Positions 9,499 through 16,839 of a stretch of DNA of 64,000 nt are shown here, piece after piece. A model generated the notes under the pieces. The model searched no databases. It was not told where the DNA came from and saw nothing but the letters and a program-made list of their open reading frames with translations. Both the position numbers and the translations under genes were made by a program. Location: NCBI GenBank assembly GCA_964512645.1, contig CAZEJS010000013.1:9275-73274 (forward strand), written 5' to 3'. Source of the DNA: CAZEJS01 sp964512645. Its GTDB lineage: Bacteria > Actinomycetota > Geothermincolia > Fen-727 > Anoxymicrobiaceae. Numbering within the stretch: position 1 is the first letter of the stretch; each line of letters begins with the position of its first letter.

Positions 9499-10448
9499 GC
9501 GCCGCCGCCCGCCACGTCTACGGGCCGGTACCTTCGCGCAGGCTCGGGGCCTCCCTGGGAGTGGACCTGGTGCCCGTGAAGACCTGCGACTACGACTGCC
9601 TCTACTGCCAGCTCGGGAGGACCCCTTCCCGCACCTTGACCAGGCGTATCGCCCCGTACGTGCCGGCCGAGACGTTGATGGAGGGACTGGAGGAGAGGCT
9701 TCGCTCGGGAATCAGCCCCGACTACATCACCATGGCCGGCTCCGGCGAGCCGACGCTCAACAGCGAACTCGGGAAGCTCTTATCCATGGTCAGGGAGCTC
9801 ACCGACGTCCCGGTGGCGGTTCTCACCAACGGTTCCCTGCTCTCCGACCCGGCCGTTTCCAGCGCCTGTCTCGGTGCCGACCTGGTTCTCCCCTCCCTCG
9901 ACGCCGGGGATGAAACGACTTTCCGCGAGGTGAACAGGCCGTGCGCCGGGGTCGCTTTCTCCGAAGTGGTCGAGGGCATCGCCCGTTTCCGCGAGTCGTA
10001 CGCCGGGCTCCTCTGGCTGGAGGTGATGCTGCTGGACGGCATCAACTCCGACGACCGGAGCGTGGAGAAGATCGCCGGGCTGGTGGAGAGGATACGCCCC
10101 GACGAGGTCCAGTTGAACACCGTCGTCAGGCCGCCCGCGGAGCCGCGCGCCCGTCCCGTTACCGGCGCCAGGCTCCTGGAGGCGGCAGAGGCCATCGGCC
10201 CCCGGGCGTCCGTGCTCGAGGAAGCGATGAGGAAGCACCAGGAGGCCTCCGCCGTGCGGGTGGAAGAGGTGGAGCTGCTCGAGCTGTTAGGGAGGAGACC
10301 GTGCACCCGCGCCCAGATCGCCGACGCGTTCGGCATCAACGAGATAGAGGCCCTCAAGCTGCTTTCGGGGCTGATGGCCCACGGCACTATCGTCTCGGAG
10401 TCATCGGGCGGAAAGGTGTTCTACAGGCTGCTTCCACCCGGAGACTGA
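9495..10448 (+). CDS. Radical SAM protein with C-terminal winged helix
   Basis: A 317-residue protein starting with GTG that overlaps the stop of the preceding gene. Cluster ligands are C31-x3-C35-x2-C38 (CDYDCLYCQLG), preceded by VYGPVPSRRLGASLGVDLVP, a signature of a widespread small radical SAM family found in archaea and anaerobes. MAGSGEPTLNSELG is the SAM-binding GGE-like region. The last 70 residues (VELLELLGRRPCTRAQIADAF and LSGLMAHGTI) look like a winged helix that could bind nucleic acid. Its reaction is unknown. It is the last gene of a three-gene operon and converges on the ORP-like arm. Confidence 0.85.
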   Translation: MSAAARHVYGPVPSRRLGASLGVDLVPVKTCDYDCLYCQLGRTPSRTLTRRIAPYVPAETLMEGLEERLRSGISPDYITMAGSGEPTLNSELGKLLSMVRELTDVPVAVLTNGSLLSDPAVSSACLGADLVLPSLDAGDETTFREVNRPCAGVAFSEVVEGIARFRESYAGLLWLEVMLLDGINSDDRSVEKIAGLVERIRPDEVQLNTVVRPPAEPRARPVTGARLLEAAEAIGPRASVLEEAMRKHQEASAVRVEEVELLELLGRRPCTRAQIADAFGINEIEALKLLSGLMAHGTIVSESSGGKVFYRLLPPGD

Positions 10449-10468
10449 AGGCCTGGCCACCTGCCTTT

Positions 10469-10690
10469 CTACTGCTTGGTCATCCTGGCCCCGCACTTGG
10501 GGCATTTCCTGGTCATGCAGGGAAGGCCGCGGGTGTGTGGGACCGTGGTCCCGCATGAGGGGCAGACGCAGTTTCCCCCTGGGCCGCTGCCGGGCTTGTC
10601 TCCGCCCATGCGGCCGCGTCCGCCTCCGCCCATTCCCCTGCCTGTTCCCGGTCCCATTCCCTCCGGTCCGGTTCCGTCTCCTAACGGCAT
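10469..10690 (-). CDS. Glycine-rich DUF5320-like protein with zinc ribbon
   Basis: A 73-residue protein starting MPLGDGTGPEGMGPGTGRG, the same start seen in the DUF5320 protein at 16438. After a Gly/Arg-rich stretch it ends in a Cys-rich ribbon: CVCPSCG, then C-x4-C-x2-C (LPCMTRKCPKCGARM). The start is 11 bases from the end of the MinD-ferredoxin gene and GGAGGTGTTCCG precedes it. It is the last gene of the minus-strand ORP-like arm. A metal-cluster carrier or docking role is plausible but only inferred. Confidence 0.75.
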   Translation of the reverse strand: MPLGDGTGPEGMGPGTGRGMGGGGRGRMGGDKPGSGPGGNCVCPSCGTTVPHTRGLPCMTRKCPKCGARMTKQ

Positions 10691-10701
10691 CGGAACACCT
10701 C

Positions 10702-11616
10702 CTATGTGCCTGCCTTCACCGATTCCAGCAGGGCGCTGGTCTTTTTCCAGAGATCCTCGAGCGATTGCGCGGCGGGCCCGCTGTAGCGCTCCACCAGCAC
10801 CTCTCCGTTCATCGTCGCCAGGTTGACTTCCTCGTCGAAGGGGATCACCCCCAGGAGGGCCAGGCCGGACTCCGAGCAGTACCGCTCGACCCGCGCGGCG
10901 ATCTCCCGGTTGATGTCGCCCTTGTTGATGCACACCGCCATCCTGACCCCGAAATGCTGCGCCACCCCGTGTACGCGCTCCAGCCCCCACAGCCCGCTCA
11001 AGGTGGGCTCGGTAACGGCGAGCACCAGGTCGGAGCCGGCCACCGAGGCGATCACCGGGCAGCCGATCCCCGGCGAGCCGTCTACTATCACCAGCTCGAG
11101 CCCGCGCTCCCCTGCAAGGCGCGCCGCGACGTCCTTCACCCGGGTGACCAGTTTCCCCGACGCCTCACCCCCGGGCCTCAGCAGGGCGTGCGCCAGGGGC
11201 CCGAACCTGGTATCGGAGACGAACACGTCGCCGGTGACCTCGGGGACCAGCCTTGCCGCCCCTTCTTCGCATACCAGCTCGCACACGCCGCAGCCCTCGC
11301 ACAGCAGGGGGTCCACCCGGTAGCCGCCGGTGCCCTCCCCGCCCGCGGGGCCGGGCGCGTCGCTGATGGCCCCGAACGCGCAGGATTCGGCGCAGATGCC
11401 GCATTCGGTGCACCTGTCGGGGTCGATCTCGGCGATCATCGCCGCCTCGAACTCCTCCCGCTCGAGAAGGCCGGGCTCCAGCAGGAGGTGCAGGTTGGGG
11501 GCGTCCACGTCACAGTCGGCGGCCACCAGCGGGGCGGCCAGGCTGATGAACGAGGCGGCGACGGTGGTCTTTCCCGTGCCCCCCTTGCCGCTCAAGATGG
11601 TAAGCTGAGCCGGCAT
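10702..11616 (-). CDS. MinD-superfamily ATPase with inserted ferredoxin domain (second copy)
   Basis: A 304-residue SIMIBI-class ATPase. The start at 11616 follows GGAGGAGGTAAGG and lies 25 bases inside the end of the upstream paralogue. The deviant Walker A is SGKGGTGKTT (9-18). Two [4Fe-4S] motifs are inserted after about residue 65: C69-x2-C72-x2-C75-x3-C79 and a second CEGCGVCELVCEEG near 105. VIVDGSPGIGCPVIAS is the switch region. In Desulfovibrio two such ATPases are encoded with the orange protein. ATP-driven transfer of a metal-sulfur cluster is a reasonable model, not proven. Confidence 0.9.
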   Translation of the reverse strand: MPAQLTILSGKGGTGKTTVAASFISLAAPLVAADCDVDAPNLHLLLEPGLLEREEFEAAMIAEIDPDRCTECGICAESCAFGAISDAPGPAGGEGTGGYRVDPLLCEGCGVCELVCEEGAARLVPEVTGDVFVSDTRFGPLAHALLRPGGEASGKLVTRVKDVAARLAGERGLELVIVDGSPGIGCPVIASVAGSDLVLAVTEPTLSGLWGLERVHGVAQHFGVRMAVCINKGDINREIAARVERYCSESGLALLGVIPFDEEVNLATMNGEVLVERYSGPAAQSLEDLWKKTSALLESVKAGT

Positions 11617-12449
11617 GATTTCCTTACCTCCTCCAGTATCTTGAGGAATCTCCAGGACCACGTCTCGTCGGTTTCCACCCGCATCTCCCCCCGGGAGCAG
11701 GCCTCCGCCATCTCCCTGGAGAACGGGATCCTCCCCAGCACGCTCAGGCCCTCCTCCTCGCAGTAGTCGTCGATAATCGCATCACCGGGCGACGACCGGT
11801 TCACTATGACGCCGTGGGGGATGCCCAGTTCTACCGCCGCCAGGTGTGCCAGCTCCAGGTCATGTTTTCCGAACGGCGAGGGCTCGGTGACCAGGATGCA
11901 GTAATCCGAATCCCTGATGGCGTTGACCATCGGGCAGCCGGTCCCCGGGGGGCAGTCGATGATGGTGAGCCCCGAATCCTCGCGATTTTCCTTCACCCTC
12001 TTCACCACGGGGATCGCCATGGGCTCGCCGATGTCAAGGAGCCCCTGGAACAGGTTCACCTCTCCCCTGGAGCCTTTCCGGACGACGCCTATCCTCCTGT
12101 CGGTGTAGGTGATGCAGTCGAGCGGACAGGCGATGGCGCACCCCCCGCAACCGTGGCACAGCTCGGGAAAGACCAGGACGTCGCCCTTGATCGCCGCCAG
12201 AGCGTTGAACCGGCAGAACTCCGAGCACTTCCCACATCCGTCGCAGCACGAGGCATCGATTACCGGGGCGGGTACCTGGACTTCCTCCTCGCCCGCCCAC
12301 TCGGGCTTGAGATAGAAATGCGAGTCCGGCTCCTCCACGTCGCAGTCGAGGAAGGTGACCGGCTCGACGGTCGAAGCGGCCCACGCCAGGTTGCAGGCGA
12401 CAGTCGTCTTGCCGGTCCCGCCCTTGCCGCTGGCTATCGATATCAGCAT
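11592..12449 (-). CDS. MinD-superfamily ATPase with inserted ferredoxin domain (first copy)
   Basis: A 285-residue paralogue of the next gene, with which it overlaps by 25 bases. Deviant Walker A is SGKGGTGKTT (7-16). The [4Fe-4S] motifs are CCDGCGKCSEFC near residue 70 and CHGCGGCAIACP near 100. IIDCPPGTGCPMVNAI marks the Walker B/switch region. The overlap implies coupled translation and probably a heterodimer. AAGGAAGGAAACGA precedes the start. It sits directly downstream of the Mrp-NafY fusion. Confidence 0.9.
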   Translation of the reverse strand: MLISIASGKGGTGKTTVACNLAWAASTVEPVTFLDCDVEEPDSHFYLKPEWAGEEEVQVPAPVIDASCCDGCGKCSEFCRFNALAAIKGDVLVFPELCHGCGGCAIACPLDCITYTDRRIGVVRKGSRGEVNLFQGLLDIGEPMAIPVVKRVKENREDSGLTIIDCPPGTGCPMVNAIRDSDYCILVTEPSPFGKHDLELAHLAAVELGIPHGVIVNRSSPGDAIIDDYCEEEGLSVLGRIPFSREMAEACSRGEMRVETDETWSWRFLKILEEVRKSCRLSLPS

Positions 12450-12476
12450 TCGTTTCCTTCCTTGCGTCCCTGAGGG

Positions 12477-13733
12477 TCAGTGCGCGCATCCGTCGTGGTG
12501 CTCGCCGCCGGCGCACACCGCCGCTCCCGGTACCAGCGTCCCGGCGACAAGGCTCTTGAGCGCCTCCTCGGCGGAGCCGGACACTCCCGCGTAGACGCGC
12601 ACTCCCGCGCGCTGCAGGTTCTGGATCGCCCCGGCGCCCATGCCTCCGGCTATCACGCTGGTGACGCCTTTCTCGACAAACAGGTTCGGCAGCGCCGAGC
12701 AGTCGTGAGGGGGCGCGGGCAGCAGTTCGCGGGACTTGATCTCCTCTCCCTCGACTTGCGCTATGAGCACCTCTTCGCACCTGCCGAAGTGAGAGGATAT
12801 CTCCCCTCCCGACATGACCACGGCCACCTTCATACCGTCTCCCTCCCGGGTTTCCTCGTTGCTCGGGTTCCCGCCGTCAACGGGGAACCTCTCGATTACC
12901 GCCTCCATCACCGCTTCGGCCTCGGAGGAACGGTAATCCTCCATCCGGCCGGCGTCCGCAAGCTCAGAGAGCCGGCTGTCCAGGGGCAGCCGCCCCAGGA
13001 ACACCGTCCCCATGCCGGCTGCGGCCTCCTCGCCGTGGCTTGGTCCGAACGGCTCGATCTTCTCCCCGCAGGAAGGGCAGGTGACGTAGGACATGTTCTC
13101 GATAAGACCGGTGATGGGCGCGTTGAGCTGACCCGCCATGCTTACCGCTTTTCCTACTATCATCCCCGCCAGCTCCTGGGGCGAGCTCACCAGGACGATG
13201 CCGTCGAGGTGGATGGACTGCATCACCGTGAGAGGGACGTCGGCCGTGCCCGGCGGCAGGTCTATCAGGAGGTAATCGAGGTCCCCCCATTCGCACTCCT
13301 GGTAGAACTGGCCGACCGCCGAGCTGATGAGTGGCCCCCTCCAGATGACCGCGTCCTCCTCGGAGTCGAGGATGAGGTTCATCGACATCACCTTGATCCC
13401 CGTGGCACTCGCGGGCGGCTCCGGGCCCGTCTCGCCGACCATGATCGGCCCGCTGACCCCCAGCCCCCGGGGGACGCTGGGCCCGGTGATGTCCGCGTCG
13501 AGCACCCCGACCTCGAACCCCTTGCGGCGCAGCGCAACCGCCAGCATCATGGTAACCGCCGACTTGCCGACCCCTCCCTTGCCGCTCATGACGGCTATGG
13601 TCTTCTTTATCTTCGTATCAGCCGCCGGGCGGAAGACCGGCGGGCCCGTGTGGCACTCGCCGCCGGCGGCCCCGCATCCCCCGGCCCCGCCGGCCGGTTC
13701 GCTCCTGTCGCTCTCGCTTTTCTTTTTCCTCAC
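12477..13733 (-). CDS. Mrp/NBP35 ATPase fused to a NifX/NafY-type cofactor-binding domain
   Basis: A 418-residue protein from GTG 13733, preceded by GGAGGTAAC. A short Cys-containing N-terminus (C20, C27) leads into the Mrp core with Walker A SGKGGVGKS (50-58), LLIDLPPGTADVP and the cluster-bridging CPSC motif (MSYVTCPSCGEKIEPFG). Residues 301-418 are a dinitrogenase iron-molybdenum cofactor domain (MKVAVVMSGGEISSHFGRCEE, then SVIAGGMGAGAIQNLQRAGVRVYAG) with a C-terminal His/Cys tail (GEHHDGCAH). A similar fusion is recalled from the Desulfovibrio orange-protein operon. Mrp proteins carry and deliver Fe-S clusters; the NafY domain may hold a Mo- or other metal-sulfur cluster. An internal ATG (12833) has its own ribosome site. 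Confidence 0.88.
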   Translation of the reverse strand: MRKKKSESDRSEPAGGAGGCGAAGGECHTGPPVFRPAADTKIKKTIAVMSGKGGVGKSAVTMMLAVALRRKGFEVGVLDADITGPSVPRGLGVSGPIMVGETGPEPPASATGIKVMSMNLILDSEEDAVIWRGPLISSAVGQFYQECEWGDLDYLLIDLPPGTADVPLTVMQSIHLDGIVLVSSPQELAGMIVGKAVSMAGQLNAPITGLIENMSYVTCPSCGEKIEPFGPSHGEEAAAGMGTVFLGRLPLDSRLSELADAGRMEDYRSSEAEAVMEAVIERFPVDGGNPSNEETREGDGMKVAVVMSGGEISSHFGRCEEVLIAQVEGEEIKSRELLPAPPHDCSALPNLFVEKGVTSVIAGGMGAGAIQNLQRAGVRVYAGVSGSAEEALKSLVAGTLVPGAAVCAGGEHHDGCAH

Positions 13734-13735
13734 CG

Positions 13736-14242
13736 TTACCTCCGTTTCGTCTGCTCGCTCGAAATCGCCTTCCGGGGCTGCTTTCCGGCCGGTCCGGGGC
13801 CCCGGCGGGCCGCCCTGCCCTCGGCGCAGCCGTACCTCGCCACCGCTCCTCCGCAGAGGGGGCATTCGGCCTCGCACGCCCGCACTCCGCTCCCGAACGG
13901 TTCCTCCCAGGCGTGGCCGCAATCCACGCACTGGAGTATCCGCCTCTCCCCCGCAAGCACGTAGTCCCCGCCCTTGATGCCCAGCGCTTTGCCCTCCACC
14001 AGCGCCTGGGCCACCTTGCGTCGGGCGCCCTTGAGTATCCTGTGGAACGTGGGCCGGGAGATCTCCATCCGCTCGGCCGCCTCTTCGTGGTAGAGGTCCT
14101 CGATGTCGGCAAGCCTGAGGGCCTCGAGTTCCTCGACGCCGAGCCCGATTATCTCCAGCGCCCCCAGCGGCACGCCGTGCGGCTTGAAGAACCCGAACGC
14201 GGGTTCTTCCCTCACGCAACGCAGTTTTCTAGGCCTGGGCAA
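13736..14242 (-). CDS. DUF134 (UPF0251) family DNA-binding protein, copy 1
   Basis: A 168-residue protein from TTG 14242, which follows GGAGGGG and gives the usual family start (M)PRPRKLR. The central LGVEELEALRLADIEDLYHEEAAERM block and SRPTFHRILKGARRKVAQAL form the sigma-like helix-turn-helix. A zinc ribbon follows (CVDCGHAWEEPFGSG, then CEAECPLCGG). It is the first gene of the minus-strand arm, 2 bases ahead of the Mrp fusion. The palindrome at 14272-14287 at its transcription start is shared with the second copy, so it probably represses itself and this arm. The family is often found beside MinD/NifX genes but is poorly characterised. Confidence 0.85.
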   Translation of the reverse strand: MPRPRKLRCVREEPAFGFFKPHGVPLGALEIIGLGVEELEALRLADIEDLYHEEAAERMEISRPTFHRILKGARRKVAQALVEGKALGIKGGDYVLAGERRILQCVDCGHAWEEPFGSGVRACEAECPLCGGAVARYGCAEGRAARRGPGPAGKQPRKAISSEQTKRR

Positions 14243-14271
14243 AACCCCTCCATTTCCACTTCGGACCATAT

Positions 14272-14287
14272 ATGGACATATGTTCAT
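14272..14287. promoter_or_regulatory. 16-bp near-palindrome, putative DUF134 operator (copy 1)
   Basis: Read in the direction of the DUF134 gene the site is ATGAACATATGTCCAT, palindromic except one position on each arm. It begins exactly 4 bases after the -10 of the minus-strand promoter. It matches the site at 16840-16855 in sequence and in spacing. On the plus strand it lies directly upstream of a TATAAT at 14294-14299 that could serve the MBL-fold gene, so one bound protein could control both directions. Confidence 0.65.
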
Positions 14288-14291
14288 ATTT

Positions 14292-14320
14292 AATATAATC
14301 TCGTGCCCGTGAGAGGTCAA
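14292..14320 (-). promoter_or_regulatory. Predicted promoter of DUF134 copy 1 and the ORP-like arm
   Basis: On the minus strand TTGACC (14320-14315), 17 bases, then TATATT (14297-14292). This is a near-consensus sigma-70-type promoter and the only recognisable one upstream of the five-gene minus-strand arm. Confidence 0.65.
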
Positions 14321-14364
14321 CCGGAAAGAACAAGGGGTCCGGCGCCCGAGGAAAGGAGCACCAC

Positions 14365-15189
14365 GTGGAAGTGAAAGTCACCATTCTCTGCGACAACCTG
14401 GCCGGCCCGATCTCATTCAAAGGAGAGCACGGTCTCTCGGCGCTTCTCGAGGTCGAGGGTAAAAGCTTCCTCTGGGATTGCGGTCAGTCCGACGTGGTGG
14501 CGCACAACGCCATGCTGTGCGGCGCCGACCTGCGACGGGTCGAGGGCATAGGAATCTCCCACGGCCATTTCGACCACGCCGGGGGCCTGCCGGCGGTGCT
14601 CGCCGCCTCGGGCCCGAAGCGGCTCTACATGCACCCCGACGCGCTCGAACCCAAGTACATGGTGGCCGGCGATTTCAAGAGGTTCATCGGCATACCGTAC
14701 GCCAGGGAACTGCTGGAGACCGGCTTTGGGGGCCTGGAACTCTCCAGGGGCCCCGTCGAGGTCCTGCCGGGGGTCAGGCTGACCGGCGAGGTGCCCAGGG
14801 TCACCGATTTCGAAGGCTTCGAGGCGGGGCTGCACTGCCTGAGGGACGGCGAGCTGGTGCCCGACCCGTTCGTCGACGACCAGTCGCTGGTCGTGGATAC
14901 CCCCGACGGGGCGGTCGTCCTCACCGGCTGCGCGCACTCCGGGCTGGTGAACATACTCAAGCACGTGCTGGAGACGTCGGGCAGGATCAAGGCGGTGATC
15001 GGCGGCACGCACCTGGGCCTCGGCGCCACGAAGGAAAGGGTGGACGCCTCGCTCGATTTCCTGGAGGAGGTGCTCCCAGATAAGATAGTGCCGTGCCACT
15101 GTACCGGGATCGGGGTGATCGCCGCCATAGTGGACAGGTTCAAGGACCGGGCGGTGCCGGGGCAGGCGGGCATGTCCGTTGCCTTATGA
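14365..15189 (+). CDS. MBL-fold metallo-hydrolase
   Basis: A 274-residue protein from GTG 14365, behind AAAGGAGC. It carries the zinc ligands HGHFDH (66-71), the VLTGCAHSG ligand near 190 and GGTHLGLGATKERV, ending with a PCHCTG motif. This form (HGHFDH, GCAHSG, PCHCTG) belongs to the family related to the 7,8-dihydropterin-6-methyl-4-(beta-D-ribofuranosyl)aminobenzene-5'-phosphate synthase group, with many members of unknown reaction. It heads the plus-strand side of the ORP-like locus, opposite DUF134 copy 1, and MBL proteins of this type are often next to MinD/NifX genes. Function in the locus is unknown. Confidence 0.82.
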   Translation: MEVKVTILCDNLAGPISFKGEHGLSALLEVEGKSFLWDCGQSDVVAHNAMLCGADLRRVEGIGISHGHFDHAGGLPAVLAASGPKRLYMHPDALEPKYMVAGDFKRFIGIPYARELLETGFGGLELSRGPVEVLPGVRLTGEVPRVTDFEGFEAGLHCLRDGELVPDPFVDDQSLVVDTPDGAVVLTGCAHSGLVNILKHVLETSGRIKAVIGGTHLGLGATKERVDASLDFLEEVLPDKIVPCHCTGIGVIAAIVDRFKDRAVPGQAGMSVAL

Positions 15190-15243
15190 ACGGTAACGCA
15201 CGCACGGACCGACCGGCATCCGGGATTCACGGGAGATAGGAAC

Positions 15244-16230
15244 ATGTTCGATGCGGAGAAATGCGACCTCTGCGGGGACTGCCTGGTGCTGTGCCCGTAT
15301 GTGGAGTACGACCGCGAGGAAGCGGTGGAGCAGTTCAAGCGGCTCATGGAGGGCGGGACGCCCCCGATAGTCGAACGCTGCGTCACCTGCGTCGCCTGCA
15401 ACCAGTTCTGCGACAAGGGGGCCCGGCCGTTCGACCTCCTCCTGGCGCGCCAGGAGGAGACGGGAATCCTCGAAATCCCCGAGGCCAACACCCGGTTGTT
15501 CCGGAACATGCCCTCAGCCCCCAGCCAGGTGATCCAGGGCGACCCCGGAAAGCCGGTGCTGTCACTGTGCAGCGTCGGCGACCTGGTGCCGGGCCTTTTC
15601 GACGGGCCCCTCTTCGAAGGGATGACCGTGCTCAAAGGCGGCGACTACTTCTGCGCCGTGGGGTGGGTCCACCTGGGTTACGAGAAGCCGGTCCGCGACA
15701 ACGCCGCGAGGGTGGTCGCCAACCTTGCCGCGGTCGGGTCCGACGAGATCGTCTTTTACCACGACGACTGCTACGCGCTGCTCGCGTCGATGGTGGACGA
15801 CTACGGCATCGAGCTTCCCTTCAGGCCCGTCCATATAATCGAGTACCTCCTCGACCGCGTGAAAGGGCACGATGGCACCGTCAAGCCGCTCGGCCTGCGG
15901 GTTGCCTACCAGCAGCCGTGCGCTTCCCGTTACACCCCCTGGAAGGACGGACAGCTCGACGAACTGTTCGAGCTAATCGGCGTGGAGAGGGTTGAGAGGG
16001 AGTACGACAGGATGACCGCGCTGTGCTGCGGTTCTCCCCTTATGCCCCGTGACCGGGACAGGGCCATGGTGATTAAGGAGCGCAACGTGCGCGACGCCCT
16101 GGAAGGCGGGGCCCGGGCGATGGCCTACCTCTGCCCCCTCTGCGTCCTCAACCTGCGCAAGGCCGCCGGGGCGGCCGGTCTCGAGAACTACCACATAATA
16201 GAGCTGGTGCGAATGTCGCTGTACGGGTAA
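15244..16230 (+). CDS. HdrD/GlpC-like [4Fe-4S] and CCG-domain protein
   Basis: A 328-residue protein. The N-terminus has two [4Fe-4S] motifs: C7-x2-C10-x2-C13-x3-C17 and CVTCVACNQFC near 46-56. The C-terminal half resembles the cysteine-rich (CCG) domain of heterodisulfide reductase subunit D and GlpC: VAYQQPCASRY, ALCCGSPLMPRDR and YLCPLCVLNLRK. Such domains bind unusual Fe-S clusters and move electrons in disulfide or dehydrogenase complexes. GGGAGATAGGAAC precedes the start. It lies 54 bases after the MBL-fold gene and could supply electrons to the ORP-like machinery. Confidence 0.85.
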   Translation: MFDAEKCDLCGDCLVLCPYVEYDREEAVEQFKRLMEGGTPPIVERCVTCVACNQFCDKGARPFDLLLARQEETGILEIPEANTRLFRNMPSAPSQVIQGDPGKPVLSLCSVGDLVPGLFDGPLFEGMTVLKGGDYFCAVGWVHLGYEKPVRDNAARVVANLAAVGSDEIVFYHDDCYALLASMVDDYGIELPFRPVHIIEYLLDRVKGHDGTVKPLGLRVAYQQPCASRYTPWKDGQLDELFELIGVERVEREYDRMTALCCGSPLMPRDRDRAMVIKERNVRDALEGGARAMAYLCPLCVLNLRKAAGAAGLENYHIIELVRMSLYG

Positions 16231-16254
16231 GGGCGCCCCTGGCGCCCGCCCGCA

Positions 16255-16325
16255 GGAAACGTCCGGCCCGGTGCGCGTACCCGGCGCCCTCCTCGGGGAA
16301 ACGTCCGGCCCGGAGCGCGTCCCCG
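16255..16325. repeat. Two copies of a 29-bp direct repeat
   Basis: The unit beginning GGAAACGTCCGGCCCGG occurs at 16255-16283 and 16297-16325 with two mismatches (period 42 bases). It lies in the 207-base spacer between the HdrD-like gene and the DUF5320 promoter. No dyad or T-run makes it a terminator. Confidence 0.6.
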
Positions 16326-16338
16326 ATGCCTGCCCTCC

Positions 16339-16367
16339 TTTCACCTCGATGGCAAAGAGAGTACAAT
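16339..16367 (+). promoter_or_regulatory. Predicted promoter of the DUF5320 gene
   Basis: TTTCAC (16339-16344) and TACAAT (16362-16367) are 17 bases apart in a locally AT-rich stretch. The palindromic iron-box-like site follows 6 bases after the -10. Confidence 0.5.
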
Positions 16368-16373
16368 TAAGTA

Positions 16374-16395
16374 AAAGTTAGGTTAGCCTAACTTT
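16374..16395. promoter_or_regulatory. DtxR/IdeR-like metal box
   Basis: Perfect 9-base inverted repeats AAAGTTAGG (16374-16382) and CCTAACTTT (16387-16395) flank TTAG. The core TTAGGTTAGCCTAAC (16378-16392) is identical to the first 15 positions of the 19-bp DtxR consensus as I recall it; overall about 16 of 19 match. Its position over the predicted transcription start fits repression by a metal-loaded DtxR-family protein. No such regulator is encoded in this window. Confidence 0.7.
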
Positions 16396-16437
16396 GCAGG
16401 AACGTAGTTCTGGCGGAACGTACATGGAGGTGCTGTC

Positions 16438-16692
16438 ATGCCACGAGGAGACGGAACGGGACCGCAGGGCCTGGGGCCGATGACCGGGAGGGGCGCCGGC
16501 TTCTGCAGCGGCTACGACGTCCCCGGCTACGCGAACCCGGCACCGCGACGCTTCGTCGGCGCCGCCCCGCCGTTCCCCGGCCAGGGCTCGCGCGCGGTCC
16601 CCGCGGGCTACGGTTACGCCCGGCCGATGACCGGCCGCGGCGCGGGGCGCCGAAGGGGCCGCGGACGCGGGACCATGTGGCCGGGGTTCTGA
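16438..16692 (+). CDS. DUF5320 family glycine/arginine-rich small protein
   Basis: An 84-residue protein starting MPRGDGTGPQGLGPMTGRGAG, the DUF5320 hallmark. A second RPMTGRGAG copy occurs near residue 60, followed by a basic RRRGRGRG tail. It has one cysteine (FCSGY). ATG 16438 follows GGAGGTGCTGTC. It is monocistronic: own promoter with a DtxR-like box and a strong terminator downstream. DUF5320 genes often accompany NifX-like and MinD genes. Function is unknown; metal-dependent control is inferred from the box. Confidence 0.85.
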   Translation: MPRGDGTGPQGLGPMTGRGAGFCSGYDVPGYANPAPRRFVGAAPPFPGQGSRAVPAGYGYARPMTGRGAGRRRGRGRGTMWPGF

Positions 16693-16732
16693 CACTCCCG
16701 CGCAACCGGGATGTTTCCCGCCGCCTCCGCGG

Positions 16733-16786
16733 ATGCCCGGGACGGACTTGTCGATACCGACGCCCGTCCCGGGTATCTCTTTTTTC
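16733..16786 (+). terminator. Rho-independent terminator after the DUF5320 gene
   Basis: Arms CCCGGGACGG (16736-16745) and CCGTCCCGGG (16764-16773) form a perfect 10-bp stem, extendable through ATG/TAT pairs, with an 18-base loop. The run TATCTCTTTTTT follows immediately. It separates the DUF5320 unit from the DUF134 copy 2 operon. Confidence 0.85.
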
Positions 16787-16806
16787 CGGCACAAGCCTGA
16801 ACCGGG

Positions 16807-16835
16807 TTGACGGCGTAATGCGGACTTGTTACCCT
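16807..16835 (+). promoter_or_regulatory. Predicted promoter of DUF134 copy 2 operon
   Basis: TTGACG (16807-16812), 17 bases, TACCCT (16830-16835). The geometry, including the 4-base gap to the operator, is the same as at DUF134 copy 1. Confidence 0.6.
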
Positions 16836-16839
16836 AGTT

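Noticed and set aside
10469..10990. Longer form (173 residues) of the DUF5320-like zinc protein
   Set aside because: The extra N-terminal part overlaps the MinD-ferredoxin gene in another frame; MPLGDGTGPEG with its own ribosome site is the family start.
16733..16786. Riboswitch or attenuator upstream of DUF134 copy 2
   Set aside because: The hairpin with its T-run lies before the DUF134 promoter and is explained as the terminator of the DUF5320 gene.
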